From Brachynemurus nebulosus (lineage: Eukaryota; Arthropoda; Insecta; Neuroptera; Myrmeleontidae), in contig JAPWDM010000012.1 in assembly GCA_035578155.1 (NCBI GenBank), positions 10,174,501 through 10,238,500 on the forward strand: a DNA stretch of 64,000 nt, read 5' to 3'. Below are positions 1-10,812 of this stretch, in pieces (positions within the stretch are counted from its first letter, which is position 1; every line of letters begins with the position of its first letter). A program made the position numbers and the translations under genes. Under the pieces are notes generated by a model. That model had not been told where the DNA came from. It saw nothing but the letters and a program-made list of their open reading frames with translations, and did not search any database.

Positions 1-1095
1 GTAGGTATAGTGACCCAGAATTTTTTTTTAAAAAAAACCCAAAAAAATTTTTTTTTAGCGTCAACTTCAACATCGCGTATAAAATGCATCGTTACTGGAC
101 AAAAGGAAAACAAATTTTTTTCTTGGTACTGAAAGGAATAGAAAAAATTACTGAAAATATGCCTTTTTTTAGCTTCTAACCCTGAATAACGCCTTAAGTC
201 AGTGAAAACTCCGAACTTGATTTAAGAATGATATCCGTATTTTTCTATTTAGTTCCTGGACGTTTACCAGAAATATATTTGGGAAAAAATTTTAAAAATA
301 GCTACTGTAACCCAAATTTTTTTTCTAAAAAAATGTCAAACTCAAAAAGCAAATTGATTATTTTCGTTATGAAAAAAAAAAAAACATTAACGATTAAAAG
401 TCAAATAAATAATTTACGATCAGACGTTGAAGTTATAAAATATTTCACATGAATATATTATTCGGTACACTTCAGGTATTATAAAAGTAAACAACATCAT
501 TTTAGTTCATATATTTCTTTCAAACAAGTCGTCGGATACAAGCTGTCGAGGGCAAGACATGCAATTTCAAAAATTCAAAAAATAAATAAATAAATAAATG
601 AAATCAGAAAAAATTTAATAATAAAAAGAAATGACATAATTATTCACGGCATTTCCTTCTTATCTGTCGTTATCGCTATAAAGGAAGTTCCATAAATGTT
701 GTTATACATATGTACAAGTAAAATTTTTTAAAAAAATTATTCTTTTGATTAACTATTTTCTCCAATAACAATAATATTTTCGCACCAACACGTACTTTAA
801 TAATAAGGCGGTTTGTGGCTTTTACAGATGTTTTTTTTCTAAAAATGATTTTTCCTTTCTTCTTTTACTTTTTCTGTTCTCTATTGCAAGTTTGGTCTTC
901 AGATGTTTTGTTGTTTCACATTTCCGTTTTCGTATATCATTTTTAGTGATGTACGTATTTCCTTTTTTGCAACCAACGAGTTGCTATATTGACATTGTTT
1001 GATTTGATTGGTTTTGATCCAAACTAAAAGGTTTTTAGTTTCTTTTGTTTATGAAAAAAAATTTTTAAATCTTTTCATTTTTATTTTTATTTTTA
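1..1095. other. AT-rich intergenic DNA, no gene seen
   Basis: Homopolymer-rich A/T sequence. Short open frames here are low-complexity (Lys/Asn/Phe) and show no domain. No terminal inverted repeat or RNA gene was recognised before the hammerhead-like motif at 1110. Confidence 0.5.
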
Positions 1096-1109
1096 TTGAT
1101 TTTTATATT

Positions 1110-1155
1110 CTTGTCTTGATAATGGTGTTTTGAGACACCGAAACCGGTCGACATG
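1110..1155 (+). ncRNA. Degenerate hammerhead-ribozyme-like motif
   Basis: The order of elements matches a minimal hammerhead. A stem I strand CTTGTC is followed by TTGATAA in place of the CTGATGA core, a stem II GGTGT/ACACC with loop TTTGAG, then GAAAC-CG-GTC and the second stem I strand GACATG, which pairs with CTTGTC at five of six positions. Two core bases are changed and one T is extra before stem II, so self-cleavage is unlikely. Motifs of this form are known from Penelope-like and other retroelements. Assignment to such an element is inference; no reverse transcriptase is nearby. Confidence 0.3.
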
Positions 1156-1365
1156 TTGAAGATTGGTTAAAAAATTCTGTTTGTTTTTTTGCTGGTCTTA
1201 ATATTGAGGTTTATCGCCAAATAAAATCAAATAATGAAATTACAAGTTTAAAATTTTTTGGCGAAAATAGAGGTAACAATTTATTTACGTACTTTAATAT
1301 TTTCTACTCAAATTTTGTTGTTTATTCATTTATTTTTATTTTTTCCTAAAATTCGTTTCAATATT

Positions 1366-1934
1366 TTGCTTCCGAGACTACTAAAGTAGCGGAAGCATTG
1401 TGATGCGAATAAAAAATTTTTTCCCTCCACAATAAAATTCTTTACGCACATTTTACGTTTTACAGCTTTCTGAACAATCTTGGTTTGGTGTCTGCCCGTC
1501 CGTCCGTCTGTCTGTCTTACTAACTATTCGATTTTTTTAATGAAATTTTCAGAAATTATGCAATTTGGTTCCTAGATGGTCCCCCATAAATTTAATCGAA
1601 ATCGGAGTAACGGTAGCTATATCGCTACCATGCCATTCCGTTAATATACTAAATTGCACCAAGTGGCATAACTTCTGAACTATTCGATTGTTTTTAATGA
1701 AATTGTCAGAAATTATGCGGTTTGGTTCCTAGATGATCCCCTACAAATTTCATTGCATTCGGAGTAACAGTATCCACGGCGCTACCATGAAATCCCATTA
1801 AATGTCAATATCTTATTTACTGCTAGTCCCACTTCGCTCAAATTTTTAAAGTATTTTGGGGGTTAGTTTCTAAAATATTTTTGCTATTATTTTATACGAG
1901 GAGGCTGTCTGCCACACCCCACTGGCAGCGTATT
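1366..1934 (+). mobile_element. (GTCY)n-bearing interspersed element, copy 1
   Basis: Begins with the hairpin TGCTTCCGAGACTACT / AGTAGCGGAAGCA, continues through a GTCCGTCCGTCTGTCTGTC microsatellite block and ends near GGCAGCGTATTT. The same order occurs at 16997-17705 and 55671-56400, which fixes the ends. A terminal hairpin plus a GTCY tract resembles the non-autonomous Helentron (DINE/HINE) layout known in insects; that classification is inference. No coding capacity. Compared with the other copies it lacks about 130 bp just before the 3' end. Confidence 0.6.
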
Positions 1935-2110
1935 TTTTTTTTTTTTTGATTCGTCGTCTATCACATATATGTGTTCCATATTTTTATGTCCGAGCATGTA
2001 CTTAACATTACGTATTTAACATACATACAATTTGTACACAAATATACCTAATTATATCTAAACGTGATACAGTACACCCTCAACTTTTGATTATTTGTCT
2101 TCGATTTTCC

Positions 2111-2342
2111 TTAACTCTTTTAGTACCGCCGTATATTCCAATATTTTAGATAAAAAATTTAATATTTCTAAAAGTATAATTGTAAGTTTGGTAGATTTTG
2201 CTTAATTTATTTACAATATGACCGTTTTTTTACTATACGGCCTCCACAGTTACCGATATAAGACAATGCACACTCTTCAGTTGAATTTTTTCTAAAAATT
2301 AGTATGACGAGCTGAGCTCATCATTAGTCCTAAAGGGGTTAA
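2111..2342 (+). mobile_element. TTAA-flanked MITE (piggyBac-like), copy 1
   Basis: Starts TTAACTCTTTTAGTAC and ends GTCCTAAAGGGGTTAA, an inverted terminal pair lying at TTAA on both sides. A second, inverted copy occurs at 6173-6376. No open frame. TTAA duplication is typical of piggyBac-type elements; superfamily is inferred. Confidence 0.6.
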
Positions 2343-2419
2343 TTACTATTTCTGGAAAATCAACTTACATAGGATAATGATTTAAAAAGTATCTTATGTA
2401 ATTTTTTCCACTGTTTGTT

Positions 2420-3190
2420 ATAGCGTAAAAAAAAAACTCGAAAAACTTTTAAATTTTGGCAAATTTTCGCAAAAAACTAATTTTTTTGAAATTCCGGGCA
2501 CTGGACGTGTCTGGCTGAAGAACTCATTCAAGGGTTGGGGACTTTTAACGTTGTTGCCAAATTTCATAACAACAGAATGTTTCGTTCGAGAGTTATCGTG
2601 CAGACACATTGATATATACATACATACATACACTCTCGACTATTCGATTTTCAAAGTAGAGTCATCCTCACTATAGAAATTTTCATTTAAAAAAACCGGG
2701 CCAAAAAGTTGGCCGGTAGTACCTAGAATATCGATCTTTTGACTTTTCTGAACTTCCGTTCAGCGTCTACTTAAATAATTGAAAAATACCCCGGTCGCAG
2801 CAGCCTGCATAACACAGCGAACTTCCAGTTACAAAAATTACTTTTTCTCAAAAACTCGCTTACGTAGGATAATGGCTCAAAAACGTATCTTATGTGATTT
2901 TTTCCGCTTTTTGCCATGGTGTAAATAACATTTAAAAAACTTTTGAATTTTGACAAAAAAACTTCTTTTTTGAGAAGGTTCCGGACATCGGACATGTCTG
3001 ATTGAAGAATTCATGTAAGAGTTTGGGATTTCCAACGTTTTCGCCAAATTTCGTTCGAGAGTTATCGTGCGGTGCTATACATCTGGTTAGATCATTTGTG
3101 GCTTCAAGGGACTCAAATCTCACCATGACAGTGGCTGTAATAACTGAACTTTTCGTTCAGTTTTAAACAGAATTGTAGCAAGAAAACGTA
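2420..3190. repeat. Dispersed repeat family R2 (two adjoining copies)
   Basis: Two diverged copies of a family marked by CGAGAGTTATCGTGC, a GGACGTGTCTGGCTGAAGA block, GCATAACACAGCGAA and CTCACCATGACAGTGGCTG. Related copies lie at 8935-9420, 19635-19975, 20250-20790, 20922-21620 and 56405-56770, in both orientations. Open frames in them are fragmentary and differ between copies, so no protein is called. Confidence 0.55.
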
Positions 3191-3977
3191 CTTCCGGTAT
3201 TACAACAACATCGCTTACAATTTCCATACTTTTTAAGTTACCCCGAAGAGGAGACGAATGTAGAGAACCCACTGTACATTATATTTAGTTTTATATCAAT
3301 TCAGACAAATTGAACACATAGACATTTTCTAAATGTAGAATAACCTTTACATATGTAAAGTCCGTTAAAAATTTTATATATAGGAATATTAGTGTATGTA
3401 TGAAATGAAGAAATGGACTAATTTGTAGACTTTTCACTTGAATATAACTACACTACCGTTCAAAAGTTATCACATTTATTTGGTTTAAAATATGAATTTT
3501 ATTTGGACGTGTTAATCATACTTAATTATACTAATATTGCTACAAAAAATAATTTTATGGCTTAAATATTAGATTCTAACTTCATCAAAGTAACCAACTT
3601 TTTAAAAGCTTTTATTGAACTTGCTATGTTAGTATGTTAGTTTAGATCAATACTTGGAATCAAAATTTAGACAGGTTATAACTGAGGTAGAGGTTTCAAA
3701 TTTTGCATACGTGTCTAACCTTGATGACAATGCAATATTGTATAATTAGTTTTTCCCTAAATTGCCCCAAACCAAAATTGTTGATTTTTAGTCCTATGCA
3801 ACTTTTTGACATTTCGAATTGTCAAATATTGTCCATTGATTTTACATTGCAATTTTTTGTTTCCATAGTTATGTCTGATTAGGATAAATTAACCGATTAA
3901 AATATAGGTAAAAAAATTACTTCTTTATTTTTTTTTTTAAATTAATTGTAATCAGACTAAAAAGTAGAAAATAAATT

Positions 3978-4300
3978 AAAGTAAAAAAATATTTTTTAAG
4001 AAAAAGCTTTTATTTAAAAATGGGCTAAAAAAAATAAAATAACTTTTGAGTGAAGTTTGAAGCAATATGCAACATAATTTATAAAAGCTTGAGGCGTTTA
4101 ATTAAGTTTGGTAAGTACTGAAAAGTAAAATAGCTACACTTATATCCAAAACAGAAATAATTAATGATAACGCCTCAAACTTTTATAAATTATGTTGCAT
4201 ATTACTTCAAACTTCACTCAAAAGTTATTTTTTATTTTATTTTTTTTTTTAGCCCATTTTTAAATAAAAGCTTTTTCTTAAAAAACATTTTTTTTACTTT
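3978..4300. repeat. Long inverted repeat (fold-back) inside Tc1 relic
   Basis: Left arm about 3978-4098 and right arm about 4169-4300 are near-complementary, sharing GAAGTTTGAAGCAATATGC and its complement and the GAGGCGTT / AACGCCTC inner ends. The loop is about 70 bp. No coding content. Probably a fold-back MITE inserted in the surrounding element. Confidence 0.7.
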
Positions 4301-4446
4301 ATTTTTTTCTTGATGATTTGTTCATAAATTCTGGGCCGCCGTTTAGAAGCTAATCAAAATATTCTTTGTCCAATTTTTCTTGTTTTCTTGTTCAGAGTTG
4401 TACTACACTAGATCGAGAACGATTTTTCACCAGCTACACAGTTACT

Positions 4447-5121
4447 TTAAGGGGGTAGGGTCCTCCAGACAACAGGATTTTTAATAATTTTTTTTTTAAG
4501 AAACTGGATACACTTATTGTATCAAATGAAGTTACATAGTATAGTACATGTTATAGTGTATTCACTCATAAATTTTTATGCAAAAAAAAAAGAAAAAATG
4601 GCGGCGCTACAGCTGTTCCAAGTTGACTCTTTTAATTTCCGCCTTGCAATGCCCAGCCTCTTGTAATCAACTGAATTCAATCGGACAAAAAAATTTTATT
4701 AAAATAAGTGATTACGCTTTGCATATACCTATTTCTGATGAGAAAAATTTTTTTTTCATAATTTAAAACCAAAAAGAAAAAATTTCACTTTTTTTTTTAA
4801 AAAAACAAATTGTTATAAACAATATTTATAGTAATAATTTATGCAAAATTTTAGATATATGCAAAAGCCAATATCTTAAAGAATATCTGTTCAAAATTTC
4901 AAGTTAATACCTTAATAAATTTTTAAGTTATGTTCCACGGCACGGAAAAAAACCTGTTTTGAGAAAGACGCTATTAAAAAGAGTTCGTTCTTGAAAAGTA
5001 GAGTCAAAAGCAATTTATCGTTATCTAAGATAACCGTTCTGTTGGGATTAAAACATTAGAAATATATTCCTTAAGGTTCAAATGAAAATTTTTTAAGTTC
5101 TGGAGGACCCTCCCCCCTTAA
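4447..5121. mobile_element. TTAA-flanked MITE with GGGGGTAGGGTCCTCCAGA ends
   Basis: Left TTAAGGGGGTAGGGTCCTC and right GAGGACCCTCCCCCCTTAA are inverted, with TTAA at each end. The interior is A/T-rich without a credible gene. The form resembles the other TTAA elements in the window (13391, 23552, 28068, 29299), but apart from the G-run the terminal sequence differs, so it is a separate family. Confidence 0.7.
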
Positions 5122-5263
5122 GAGAACAATTGTCTATTGTGTTATTAGCGAGACTGTAATAAAACACGTGCATTAATCAAAAACAATACGGGAGACTACC
5201 GACCAAAGATGTAAAAGCTTTTATAATATTATTGGTTATTATTGTGGTACGAACTAATTTATT

Positions 5264-5732
5264 TTTTATTACTCATGCGGGAGAAGTACTAACTTGACGC
5301 ACACATTTCTGTACGCAAAATAGCTGCTTGCCCACTGTACTCTTCCCACATAGTTTTTTGCTTGCGCAAAGTAACTTTCCACACGTAAATTGACAATAAA
5401 ACACGCAAAGCCGCCTCTTAATTTTTCATTTAATAAATATTTCATAATTATTTCTATAGAAACCACCAACAAAGTAATTTAAACAATAATTAATTCAGAA
5501 AATGAAAGACGAACACTTAAAAATATTATTTTAAAAAGTAATAAAAATGTCAAAAATAGTAATAATAGTAGAAAAAAGTATGTCAAATTTGTAATAAAAA
5601 TAGTATGTGCAACTCATGCGGGATTGTCGATTGCCCACTCAAGCGAATGAGCGCACTCACTACGTTCGTGCGCTCAACTTCCCTTTCGTGGGCAATCGAC
5701 AATGTCCCGCACTTACTGCACAATATACTATT
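5264..5732 (+). mobile_element. 480-bp MITE family (M480), copy 1
   Basis: Runs from TTATTACTCATGCGGGAGAAG to GCACAATATACTATT. Copies with the same ends are at 41810-42290 (inverted), 46606-47089 and 48905-49396. The last ~130 bp (about 5601-5731) form an imperfect palindrome around GAGCGCACTCACTACGTTCG, with GATTGTCGATTGCCC repeated in inverted form. No conserved frame is shared by the four copies, so it is non-coding. Confidence 0.75.
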
Positions 5733-6172
5733 AATACCTAACAAACTAATTTATAAAAAATGTCTTGTAAAGAAATTTTGTAATCTGCAAAAATATGTGT
5801 GTTTCCAAACTTTTGAACGATAGTGTATGTATATACATAACCGCGCACGTTTTCATATATTAATTTAATATTAAATTAACTTATCACCTCACCTATTTTT
5901 AGTTACAAGTGTGGTCAAAATGACTCATCAATAATAGCTCTAGTCAATCAATTAATTTTAACGAGCGAACGAAAATTATATACCAGCGCAGCGCTGGCTG
6001 TATAGACTTTAAAAAATGGAATATAAAACTTTATAAATAGCAAAATGATAAAGGAATTAGACATACATCATATGTGAAATTTTCGCATGAATCATGTACT
6101 ACGACCGCAGATAAAGACTGTGGATAGTTTTGATACCATTTGTTGTCACTATTAAAAACTTTTGAAAATTTT

Positions 6173-6376
6173 TTAACCCCTTTAGGACTAATGACTTTAG
6201 TTCAGCTCGTCATACTGATTTTTGAAAAAAATTCAAATGATGAGTGTGCATTGTTTTATATCGGTAACTGAAGGCTGTATAATAAAGAGTGATCATATTG
6301 TAAATAAATTAAGTAAAAAGTACCAAACTTGCAATTATACTTACAGAGATCTTAAATTTTTTATCTAAAATATTGG
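6173..6376 (-). mobile_element. TTAA MITE copy 2, truncated by next element
   Basis: Inverted copy of 2111-2342, starting TTAACCCCTTTAGGAC. Similarity stops at 6376, exactly where the tRNA-containing element begins, and the missing end does not reappear after that element. It was probably hit and partly deleted. Confidence 0.55.
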
Positions 6377-6872
6377 ATTTCTAATTTCAAATGTTACCGA
6401 GTGCCTGTGAAACATTATAATGTATGGTGGACTTTTGTCCGTATTTTAAACATATACACCAATATTCATATGTTCACTTAATGTCCAGCTTTGGCTGATA
6501 CTTGAACACTCAATGTACTTTGGCAAAATGGCCAATTCATTATGTTAATTAAAATTCCCATAGTGTTTGAAAAATTATCAAAACTGGATCGGCTGGGACT
6601 CGAACCCGGATCTCTTGGTTACTAGCCAAGCGCCTTACCAATTAGGCCACCGACCGTTCATTCGAGTGCCACTCCAATTTTGATAATCAATCAAACACAT
6701 CCTCTCTAAATGCGAGACGCAGTTATATTTCTAATTTCAAATGTTATCGAGTGCCTGTGAAACATTATTAATGTATGGTGGACTTTTGTCCGTATTTTAA
6801 ACATATACACCAATATTCATATGTTCACTTAATGTCCAGCTTTGGCTGATACTTGAACACTCGATGTACTTT
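6377..6872 (-). mobile_element. tRNA-containing element with direct flanking repeats, copy 1
   Basis: Direct repeats of about 145 bp (6377-6521 and 6727-6872, nearly identical) flank a 205-bp middle carrying a tRNA-like sequence on the minus strand. Each repeat has a short inverted pair inside, clearest in the second: ATCGAGTG near one end and CACTCGAT near the other. A homologous copy in the opposite orientation is at 7494-7979 with the same order of parts. The layout is like a terminal-repeat retrotransposon in miniature, but neither a priming site nor a polypurine tract was clear. A tandem SINE unit is the main alternative. Confidence 0.6.
6586..6656 (-). tRNA. tRNA-Thr(AGT)-like sequence, element-borne
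   Basis: Read on the minus strand, a cloverleaf can be drawn. The acceptor stem is CGGTCGG/CCGATCC with a first-pair mismatch. The D arm is GCC/GGC, the anticodon stem CTTGG/CCAAG with loop CTAGTAA (anticodon AGT after U33), and the T arm is around TTCGAGT. An A-box-like TGGCCTAATTGG and a B-box GGTTCGAGTCC are present. Lying inside a repeat with a paralogous copy, it is more likely a tRNA-derived promoter module or pseudogene than a working tRNA-Thr. Confidence 0.55.
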
Positions 6873-7493
6873 TGCCATTTTGCCGAAAAAACCAGAGGGA
6901 AATCACATTTTGAAAATATATTTTCAAAAATCACCGCTTTTTCTCGACTATAAATAGCCGCCATTTTGAAAATATATTACGGAACCAAAAGATCCTAGTT
7001 CCTGCCAAAATGATGGTATCGAGGAATAATATACACTTTGATTTATGTCGATATCTCAAATACTTTTTGAGATACATAAGGAACCATGTTGAAAAACGTA
7101 CTTTCGAGAAAAAAGCATTTGCAAGTTTTTTATTTAAATTGAATTATATAGTAATGTGCGTACACTAAAATGCCCATAACTTTTTCATTTTTCATTTTTT
7201 AAAACAAAATTTTAGGAACATAATTATGAAGAAAAAAAATCAAATTTCTTTTTGTTTTTAGCAAATCTCCCCTTAAGCGACTTTTAGTAGGGGGAACCCT
7301 TATGGATTCGCGTCACCGACATGTTAACACTTCACAGTCCGCGTTTTCAGCATCTGAAAATAGCCCAAACAACCGTAGAGGCCGATCGCAACCAGTGATC
7401 ACGCATATGTACGCAAGCAGGTATGGACTTACAACACACACTCTAAGTGTTGATTTTTGTAAACATTTATACTTAAGTTTCAGTATAAATGTG

Positions 7494-7979
7494 CCTTAAA
7501 GTCTCAGTTTAGCTGAACGATAAGTGAACATATCAATACTGCGTGTGTTGAAATGCAAACAAAAGTTTGTCATACGTAGTAATGTCTCACAAGCACTCGA
7601 CAATATTTGAAATTAAAATTGTAACTGTTTCTCGAATCAGAGAGAGTACTAATACACATAGGTGACTGAATGGGTGTCCGGCTCGGACGCCTGTCGCGCA
7701 TATAGGATCGTTGGTGTAGTGGTTAGCACGCCTGACTAGTTACCAGAAGATTCTGGGTTCGATTCCCGGCCGATCCGGATAATTTTTTCAATCACTTTGT
7801 GATTTTTAATTTACATATGTGGTTTCTGGTCATGTTAACCAAGGCAGTCGAGTGCTTAAAGTTTCAGTTTAACTGAACGATAAGTGAACATATCAATACT
7901 GCTTGTGTTGAAATGCAAACAAAAGTTTGTCATACGTAGTAATGTCTCACAAGCACTCGATAATATTTGAAATTAAAAT
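7494..7979 (+). mobile_element. tRNA-containing element with direct flanking repeats, copy 2
   Basis: Direct repeats 7494-7619 and 7854-7979 differ at only about four or five positions and flank a tRNA-like sequence on the plus strand. It is homologous to 6377-6872 but inverted: repeats, tRNA and the short spacers on both sides all align. The inverted pair TCGAGTGCTT / AAGCACTCGA bounds the second repeat. The flanking repeats of one copy resemble each other far more than those of the other copy, as expected if the two are copied together at transposition. Confidence 0.6.
7705..7776 (+). tRNA. tRNA-Thr(AGT)-like sequence, element-borne
   Basis: Acceptor stem GGATCGT/CCGATCC (six of seven pairs), T arm CTGGG-TTCGATT-CCCGG fully paired, anticodon loop CTAGTTA giving AGT. 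The anticodon stem has mismatches (CCTGA/CCAGA), so it is decayed. A-box-like TGGTGTAGTGG and B-box GGTTCGATTCC are both good, compatible with a pol III promoter. It is probably an element-internal tRNA-derived module. Confidence 0.55.
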
Positions 7980-8934
7980 AGAAGAACAACTTAAACATAA
8001 GACTTAAAAATATAATTTTACTTAACATTTGTTTTTTATGAATGCGTACATTTTAATACAATCACAAAAATCAGTGTGTTTGTCTGTTATTGATATTATT
8101 TTTATTAAAAAAAGTGTTTATGTAATTTTTTTTTAAATTTTTTAAAAATATTGTCGACCTCTGGGAAAGTTTACTGTGACAGTGCGCGGACCGTATAGTA
8201 TTAATTATCCATAAAAAGTTATACGGTACTTGGTCTTAAAGACCCATTAGTAATCCATGTGTTACAATTTTCGTATACTAGTATGCTCAAGGGTTAAAAT
8301 ATTTTCCTCCTCTTTTTACCGATTTTGGCACCCAACTTGACGCGATTGAGGACAAAGGTGAAAAACAATCACATCAATTTGTATTTACTTTCGTGTGCAA
8401 GAAAACACATTTTTTTTTTCATAGCGCGAAAAATTTGTCACGTGTTCCAAGTGACCCCGACCTACCTTGTCGCGCTCTAAACAAATCATCACACATTATT
8501 TGTACATAAACAAACACAAAAAAAAAATAAAAATCATTTTATGAATTTATGAATGAATTTTAATTTTACATATTTTATATAACATAGGTATTAAAGGTGT
8601 ACACAATGTGACGTCTTTCAAAGCGGTGCGATGCGGTGAGATAGCAACACATTCATTTCATAATAATTAATAATGTGAAAAATTTTACAAATTTCAGTTT
8701 GTTTACAACTTTAACATTCAACACAAAACATGTTTCACAAAAAAAAAAAGAAAATATTTTGCCAATTATTTGCTAACAATGTAAAATATCAATATAGGTA
8801 TTGCAGTTGCAATATCCTGCATAATAAATTTCCCTTTTTGGAAAAATCTTTGAACTAAAATATAATGAGATCTGTGTGCCCTCTGGATTTCGAGAATTAT
8901 TCTCCTTACATTCAGTATAAGTCAATATATAGAC
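7980..8934. other. No gene seen
   Basis: A/T-rich. A fragment near 8150-8185 (CTCTGGGAAAGTTTACTGTG) resembles 12716-12745, suggesting the end of a dispersed repeat. A segment at about 7300-7400 before it likewise resembles 10430-10510. Nothing coding recognised. Confidence 0.4.
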
Positions 8935-9420
8935 AAAATATAAACAAACTAAAATCAGTTTTTTTAATTTTTCTCGAAAACTAATTTTTTCACTCTTTAC
9001 GTGATTTTTTCACTCTTTACGATGGTGTAAATAAAAATTGCAAAAAAATTTTGCCTTTTGAAAATTCGTTAAATAATCGTTCAAAAACCCATCTTCTGTA
9101 ATTTTAGTAAATATCATTTTCGGCTTCTAGGAACCTCAATTCTTAGGAATTCCAGGAATAAATTTCTGTCTCGATTCAACAATTCAGTCTCGAGCTCAAG
9201 TCTCACCATGACAGCGGCTGTAGCAGCTAAATTTTCCTTCTGGAAATTCGAAGAAATCTCACTTTGAAAGTCTACGTTTCCCAAACAGGGCTTAAAAAGG
9301 CAAAATAGTAAGTCTCTCATGAAACGGCATATGAAAAAAATTTCCGACATCCCAATGCGAGAAAATACTTCAAAAAAAAAGTCGTCAGGTGCAAGTTGCA
9401 CTTGCGCAAATAGTGTTTCG
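8935..9420. repeat. Dispersed repeat family R2, copy
   Basis: Contains the family markers CTCACCATGACAGCGGCTGTA and the CTTTTTCGAAAACT-type block in decayed form. A 95-residue open frame on the minus strand (9114-9401) crosses it but lies across the repeat and is not kept in the other copies. Confidence 0.4.
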
Positions 9421-10812
9421 TATTATCAGTTATTATTTATGAACTTGATATAATAGCATATAAGAGTAGATAGGTAAAATATTTTTTCCGTCGAATAAAT
9501 TTTATTTCTAAAATATACTATAATTCTTGATTTCAAAACGATCGTATCTTTGAGCCTATTTAGGCTTATCAGAAGGAAAAAGGTATTTACTGATTTATCA
9601 AAAAAGTTTTAGTGCACCTGTATGCCCATGTACAATTTAAGGACTTCAACTACCTTCGACCATTCTACTTCCCAAAAGTTTCAAGTACATTTAAATCTGT
9701 CTTAATTTGACTGAATACACTATATAGATGACATTTTAGCAAATATTGTAACTGTGCAAGTAAACAATAGAAATTTAAACTATTGTCTTTGCGATTTAAA
9801 AATAAAACTGAAAATTTTAGATTTTTTTTTTTTGAGCACATTTAAATAAAATTTACAATACTAATAATTTTTCGGTGATAAGTAAGTAGTAGTCTTGTTT
9901 GTTAATGAATAACATTAAAATACGAATATGTCTGAAGCACATCGCGGCGCCTGGCATCTAAACACGTACCGTAAAACTAAGCAACGTTACCATATATCAC
10001 ATATTGTGTTAAAAAAATTGAAATTTCACGATTATTTGTGACAGAGCTATTTCTAACAAAACTTTTCTATAAATTTTTCTAACATTAGCAGTCTTTTCAT
10101 TTTTTTTAAATCATTAGCTTTTTCTTAGTAAGTAAACTTTAATTTGTATACTTGATAAACTATAAAACTCAGGTAGATAATTTTACCGTACGAAAAATTA
10201 CATAACCTTATAAGTACATTTTTAACAATAATTTTCACATTTCAATTTTCTAGTATTAATAAGACTATTAGAATAACGTAACAATGAAATTCTCAAATTC
10301 AAAATTTAGTTTGAGCATCATTCGAGGAGGCTGAGTCACCCTCTTACATTTTAACAATTTGGTGGTGGGCAATAATGTCACAATAAGTGCTTCTGAAGTT
10401 GGACTACCGTCAGGTTTTTACTATTATTAACACTTTACGATCCGAATACACAGCATCTATGTAATAGTCAGAACAACCGTAAAGGCCGATCGCGATCAGT
10501 AATCACACATATTATGTGCAATGTTACCGCAAACATCTGTAAACATTTTAGGGGATGCATTTTCAAAAATCATTTCTTAGTGCTCATCTACGTTATATAG
10601 GGCACTCCTGTGCAAAATTTCGTCCTTCTAAACCCAATAATTTAGGCTGTGCGTTGTCTATCAGTCAGTGTTAAAGATTTATTAAATAAGATATTATGTA
10701 ATTATTTTAATAGCCATAGTAACATGTTTTTATATAATATCTCAAACTTCAAAATTGACGGATTTTTGGAACGAATTTTCAAAATTCCTTTCTTAGTGCT
10801 CATCTATGTTAA
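9421..10812. other. No gene; tandemly duplicated ~220-bp segment at 3' part
   Basis: Mostly A/T-rich. From about 10555 a segment containing CTTAGTGCTCATCTA, then TTTAGGCTGTG and GTCAGTCAGT, recurs. Its second copy starts near 10765, is interrupted by the element at 10813-12412 and resumes at 12413-12505. The first copy therefore gives an approximate empty-site sequence for that insertion. Confidence 0.45.

Larger units (their letters stand above)
3451..5825. mobile_element. Tc1/mariner-like relic with nested insertions
   Basis: Left end CACTACCGTTCAAAAGTT and right end AACTTTTGAACGATAGTG are inverted repeats with one mismatch in 18, flanked by TA on both sides. The TTCAAAAGTT core is typical of Tc1-like termini. 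Three other elements sit inside (inverted repeat 3978-4300, TTAA element 4447-5121, 480-bp MITE 5264-5732), which explains the length. No transposase frame with a DDE signature could be read, so it is at best a dead or non-autonomous copy. Confidence 0.65.

Noticed and set aside
9114..9401. 95-residue minus-strand frame
   Set aside because: Lies across a dispersed R2 repeat; the frame is not preserved in the other copies.
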